64,000 nucleotides of DNA from Corallococcus coralloides DSM 2259 (GTDB taxonomy: Bacteria > Myxococcota > Myxococcia > Myxococcales > Myxococcaceae). The DNA is taken from assembly GCF_000255295.1 (NCBI RefSeq), contig NC_017030.1:620001-684000 (forward strand). The letters are read 5' to 3'. The notes beneath the pieces are model-generated. The model worked only from the letters and a program-made list of their open reading frames with translations. It searched no databases and had not been told where the DNA came from. The translations under genes and the position numbers were made by a program. Shown here one piece after another: positions 61,360 to 64,000 of this stretch (within the stretch, counting starts at the first letter, position 1; each line of letters starts with the position of its first letter).

Positions 61360-62241
61360 CTACGGACGCACGGGCGCGCGGGATTGTACGTGCTTGCGCG
61401 GTCCACGCCCCGCGTGCGCCGCGGCCCGGTACTCACCGGGCGTGACGCCAATCGTGCGGCCGAAGTGCTTGATGAGGTGGCTCTGGTCCGTGAACCCGGC
61501 CGCGAGCGCCACCTCCGCCATGGGCAGCGGCCCCGCCAGCAGCTCCTGCGCAAGCCGCAGCCGCAGGGCCCGCTGGAACACCTGCGGTGTCTGGCCGAAC
61601 TGACGGTGGAACGCGCGCACCAGGTGCCACGGGCTGAGCCCCGCGACGCGCGCGAGCATCTCCAGCGACAGGTTGCGCGTGGGATGTGCCTCCAGGAGCT
61701 CCCGCGCCCGCTTCACGCCCCGAGCGCACGCGGCCGCCCGCCGCCGGTGGGGCATTCCCGCATGCCGTCGCAGCAGCGCCACCAGCAGTCCCAGCAGTCG
61801 CTCCTCGCGCTCCAGGCGGGAGGCGCCGCCGCCCTTCAATGCATCGAAGGTGACGGTGAAGCGCTCCAGCAGGGCCGCATCCTGGAGCATGGGAGATGCG
61901 AAGCCGGGCAGGGTGCCCGCGGGCGCCCCGGTCTCCTCCGCCGCGCGGATGAGCAGCGAGGGCGGGATGTAGAGGATTCGGTACGCCCATCCGATACTCG
62001 AGTCCGCGGCGCGGCCCTCATGCATCTCCCCTGGAGACACCGCCAGGAGGCTGCCCACGGAGGCCACCACGCGCTGCCCCTGCAATCGCAGCGACTCCGC
62101 GCCCGCGTCATAGGCGCACAGCGAGAAGACGTCGTGCGAGTGCTTGGGAAAGGCCCACCGCGTGTACGCCGCTCGCTGGAGCTCCAGGCCCGGGACCTCG
62201 GGCGTCACCCAGAAGCCGTCCCCCTGCCTGGTGCGTTGCAT
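61360..62241 (-). CDS. AraC-family transcriptional regulator
   Basis: 293 aa. N-terminal ligand-binding cupin-like domain ~10-150 (YTRWAFPKHSHDVFSLCAYDAG, VASVGSLLAVSPGEMHEGRAAD), a linker, and the AraC DNA-binding domain with two HTH motifs ~190-290: NLSLEMLARVAGLSPWHLVRAFHRQFGQTPQVFQR and MAEVALAAGFTDQSHLIKHFGRTIGVTPGEYR. AraC-type proteins mostly activate metabolic genes. GGGGGG precedes ATG 62241. It is divergent from the HAD phosphatase gene with an 84-bp intergenic region, so it could control that gene. Effector unknown. Confidence 0.9.
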   Translation of the reverse strand: MQRTRQGDGFWVTPEVPGLELQRAAYTRWAFPKHSHDVFSLCAYDAGAESLRLQGQRVVASVGSLLAVSPGEMHEGRAADSSIGWAYRILYIPPSLLIRAAEETGAPAGTLPGFASPMLQDAALLERFTVTFDALKGGGASRLEREERLLGLLVALLRRHAGMPHRRRAAACARGVKRARELLEAHPTRNLSLEMLARVAGLSPWHLVRAFHRQFGQTPQVFQRALRLRLAQELLAGPLPMAEVALAAGFTDQSHLIKHFGRTIGVTPGEYRAAAHAGRGPRKHVQSRAPVRP

Positions 62242-62325
62242 CTGTCCCCCCGCTGGCGCGCACCCATCCAGGGGAGGGAGCGCACGACGGGTGGAAGCAT
62301 AGGGACACGCGGCCCTGGAGGGCGT

Positions 62326-62982
62326 ATGGAACAGCGCGTGAGCACTGTGACCCCTCGCGGCATCTGTTTCGACCTGGACGGCACGCTGGTGGATTCGCTG
62401 CCGGACATCATCGACAGCTTCCTCCACGGCTTCACGCACCACGGTCTGCCCGCGCCCTCCGTCGCGGAGGTTCGCGCGCTCATCGGCCAGCCGCTGGAGG
62501 CCATGTACACGCGCTTCGCTCCGGAGCACGCCACCACGCTCTGCGTGGCCTACCGCGAGCACTATCCGCTGAACTTCCACCGGCGCTCGCGGCCCTTCCC
62601 CGGCGTGGAGCGCGTCCTGCGCACGCTGCGCGAACGGGGCTACCTGCTCGCCGTCGCCACCACCAAGCGCGGCGACATGGCGCGGCGCTTCGTGGATGCG
62701 ATGGGGCTGGGCGGCCTGCTGCACCACGTGCAGGGCACGGACGGCTTCCCGCACAAGCCCGCGCCGGACGTCATCCACCATGCCCTGAAGGCGCTGGGCA
62801 CCGGCGGCCTGTGGATGGTGGGTGACACCACGCTGGACCTGCGCGCGGGCCAGGCCGCGGGCCTCAAGACGTACGCCGTCACCTGGGGCACGCACGCCCA
62901 CGAGGAGCTGGCCACCGCCACGCCGGACGAGCTCCAGCCGGACCTGGAGCGGCTGCTGCACCACCTGCCGCCGCTCGTCTGA
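62326..62982 (+). CDS. HAD-family phosphatase (phosphoglycolate phosphatase-like)
   Basis: 218 aa. All HAD motifs are present: I, CFDLDGTLVDSLPDI (nucleophile Asp and acid/base Asp); II, LLAVATTKRGDM (Thr); III, HKPAPDVIHHAL (Lys); IV, MVGDTTLDLRAGQAAG (Asp). The overall plan matches phosphoglycolate phosphatases, which salvage 2-phosphoglycolate, but the substrate range of these enzymes is broad. ATG 62326 has GGAGGG four bases upstream. Divergent from an AraC regulator; convergent with the NDH-2 gene, 12 bp apart. Confidence 0.88.
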   Translation: MEQRVSTVTPRGICFDLDGTLVDSLPDIIDSFLHGFTHHGLPAPSVAEVRALIGQPLEAMYTRFAPEHATTLCVAYREHYPLNFHRRSRPFPGVERVLRTLRERGYLLAVATTKRGDMARRFVDAMGLGGLLHHVQGTDGFPHKPAPDVIHHALKALGTGGLWMVGDTTLDLRAGQAAGLKTYAVTWGTHAHEELATATPDELQPDLERLLHHLPPLV

Positions 62983-62994
62983 ACCGGGCAGCAC

Positions 62995-64000
62995 TCAGTG
63001 CTGCGTGCGCGGGTGCAGCGCCTGCACCTGGCGCACCTGCTGGCGGCTGTTGAGCGGCAGCGCCGGCAGCGTGAGCTGATCCAACTCCCGCGGGCCAATG
63101 AGCTGCACCACGTCCTTGCGGAAGAACAGGTCCAGCGTCCAGCCCATGGCCACGCGCACCTTCGTCTCCAGCTTCGGCAGCTTGAACAGGTAGACGGTGC
63201 GCCAGAGCACCCACGCGAAGGTGCCGGAGAACTTCAGCCCCAGGATGCGCGCCACGCCCGAGCGCTGGCCAATCGTGGCCAGCTGCCCCAGCATCTTGTA
63301 GCGGAACGCCTTCCCCGGCTGACCCTTCAGCGCCGCGCTCACGTTGCCCGCCACCGTCACGCCCTGGCGAAGCGCGTGCTGTGCGGTGGGCGGGCAGGGC
63401 TTCCCTCCATTGGTCACGTCCGGCACCGACGCGCAGTCGCCCAGCGCCCACACGCCCGGGAAGCCGGGCACCTCCATGCGCGCGTTCACCTTGAGCCGCC
63501 CGCGCTCCATCTCGCATGGCAGCGTGCACAGCAGGGACGGCGGCGTGACGCCCGCGGTCCACACCACCGTCTTGGTGGGCACCACCGTGCCGTCCGGCAG
63601 CTCCACGCCCGCCTCCGTCACGTCCTTCACGTGGATGCCGGTGCGCACCTCCACGCCGTGCTCGATGAGCTTCTGGCGCGCGTACGCGCCCAGGTCTTCG
63701 CCCAGCTCCGGCAGCACCTCCTTGCCGCCGTGCACCAGCATTACGCGCACGTTGGCGTGCTGGATGTTGGGATAGAAGGGCAGGGCGCCGTGGATGAAGT
63801 CGTTGATGGCGCCCGCCGCCTCCACGCCCGCGAAGCCGCCGCCCACCACCACGAAGGTGACGATGGCGTTGCGCGTGCCCATGGTGATGCAGTCCGCGTC
63901 CGCCTCCTCCAGCCGGTCGACCAGGCAGTTGCGCAGGAGCATCGCGTCGCCCAGCGTCTTCATGGTCAGTGAGTAGTCGCGAGGGCCCGGCTTGCCGAAG
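62995..64000 (-). CDS. Type II NADH:quinone dehydrogenase (partial, N-terminus outside window)
   Basis: C-terminal ~334 residues; the frame is open to base 64000 (begins FGKPGPRDYSLTMKTLG), so the FAD-binding N-terminus is missing. The NADH-binding Rossmann motif is VVVGGGFAGVEAAGAINDF; later blocks include VVWTAGVTPPSLLCTLP, VNARMEVPGFPGVWALGDCASVPD and PPTAQHALRQGVTVAGNV. The C-terminal segment has a predicted amphipathic or membrane-contacting helix (WVLWRTVYLFKLPKLETKVRVAMGWTLDLFFRKDV), as in NDH-2. It passes electrons from NADH to quinone without pumping protons. Converges on the HAD phosphatase gene. Confidence 0.92.
   Translation of the reverse strand, partial: FGKPGPRDYSLTMKTLGDAMLLRNCLVDRLEEADADCITMGTRNAIVTFVVVGGGFAGVEAAGAINDFIHGALPFYPNIQHANVRVMLVHGGKEVLPELGEDLGAYARQKLIEHGVEVRTGIHVKDVTEAGVELPDGTVVPTKTVVWTAGVTPPSLLCTLPCEMERGRLKVNARMEVPGFPGVWALGDCASVPDVTNGGKPCPPTAQHALRQGVTVAGNVSAALKGQPGKAFRYKMLGQLATIGQRSGVARILGLKFSGTFAWVLWRTVYLFKLPKLETKVRVAMGWTLDLFFRKDVVQLIGPRELDQLTLPALPLNSRQQVRQVQALHPRTQH

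Overview
This 64 kb window is very GC-rich, densely packed chromosomal DNA from a myxobacterium of the Cystobacterineae (Myxococcus/Corallococcus-like). The assignment rests on a complete pomY-pomZ-pomX cell-division positioning locus, three histidine kinases with no adjacent response regulator, many lipoproteins with long Ala/Pro/Asp-rich linkers, a Cys-rich lipoprotein, an OhrR/Ohr pair, and heavy use of GTG starts. I see no rRNA or tRNA gene, no CRISPR array, no insertion sequence and no prophage. The only plausible mobile or selfish module is a small HTH-DUF433 / DUF5615 toxin-antitoxin pair near 54.4-55.4 kb.

Layout. 1-7.2 kb: the end of an osmoprotectant ABC importer (ATPase plus a lipoprotein-permease fusion), heme A synthase, a coiled-coil membrane protein, succinate-semialdehyde dehydrogenase, a hypothetical protein and two tandem ExbD proteins. 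7.2-15.9 kb: PAP2 phosphatase, HDAC-like deacetylase with a large C-terminal extension, hexapeptide acyltransferase, PAS-GAF-PAS histidine kinase, secreted neutral ceramidase and a Cys-rich lipoprotein. 16-23.6 kb: gluconokinase, freestanding B3/B4 protein, cupin, ABC-F ATPase, DUF4265 protein, and a TetR-controlled pair of paralogous aldehyde dehydrogenases with a perfect operator. 23.6-27.4 kb: PLD-like protein, six-TM histidine kinase, XRE regulator, a 424-bp gene-free gap and a nitronate monooxygenase.

27.6-32.5 kb: pomY, pomZ and pomX in one apparent operon. From the published M. xanthus system, PomX/PomY/PomZ form a nucleoid-associated complex that positions FtsZ at midcell. All PomZ residues that I recall as functionally tested (G62, K66, D90, K268) and the PomX activating residues K13 and R15 sit at identical positions here. 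32.5-36.4 kb: an operon on the other strand with a CHASE2 adenylate/guanylate cyclase, an SH3-type lipid-exported protein and an M48 metalloprotease lipoprotein.

36.6-50.9 kb: two overlapping ferritin-like genes, TspO, a small 60-aa protein, a 3-PAS histidine kinase, an esterase lipoprotein, an M1 aminopeptidase with HEAT repeats, a J-domain protein, DUF488, an EEP nuclease/phosphatase, a HipA-like kinase overlapping a DUF3037 gene, ohrR-ohr with an operator, and a bestrophin. 51-64 kb: patatin lipoprotein, two paralogous lipoproteins flanking the toxin-antitoxin pair, a DUF4139 protein, an amidohydrolase lipoprotein, another lipoprotein, an AraC regulator, a HAD phosphatase, and the C-terminal part of a type II NADH dehydrogenase that runs off the right edge.

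Many neighbouring convergent genes abut or overlap at their stop codons (0-12 bp), so little space is left for intrinsic terminators. No hairpin found here has a convincing U-tract. Functional calls come from reading motifs by eye; no database search was run.
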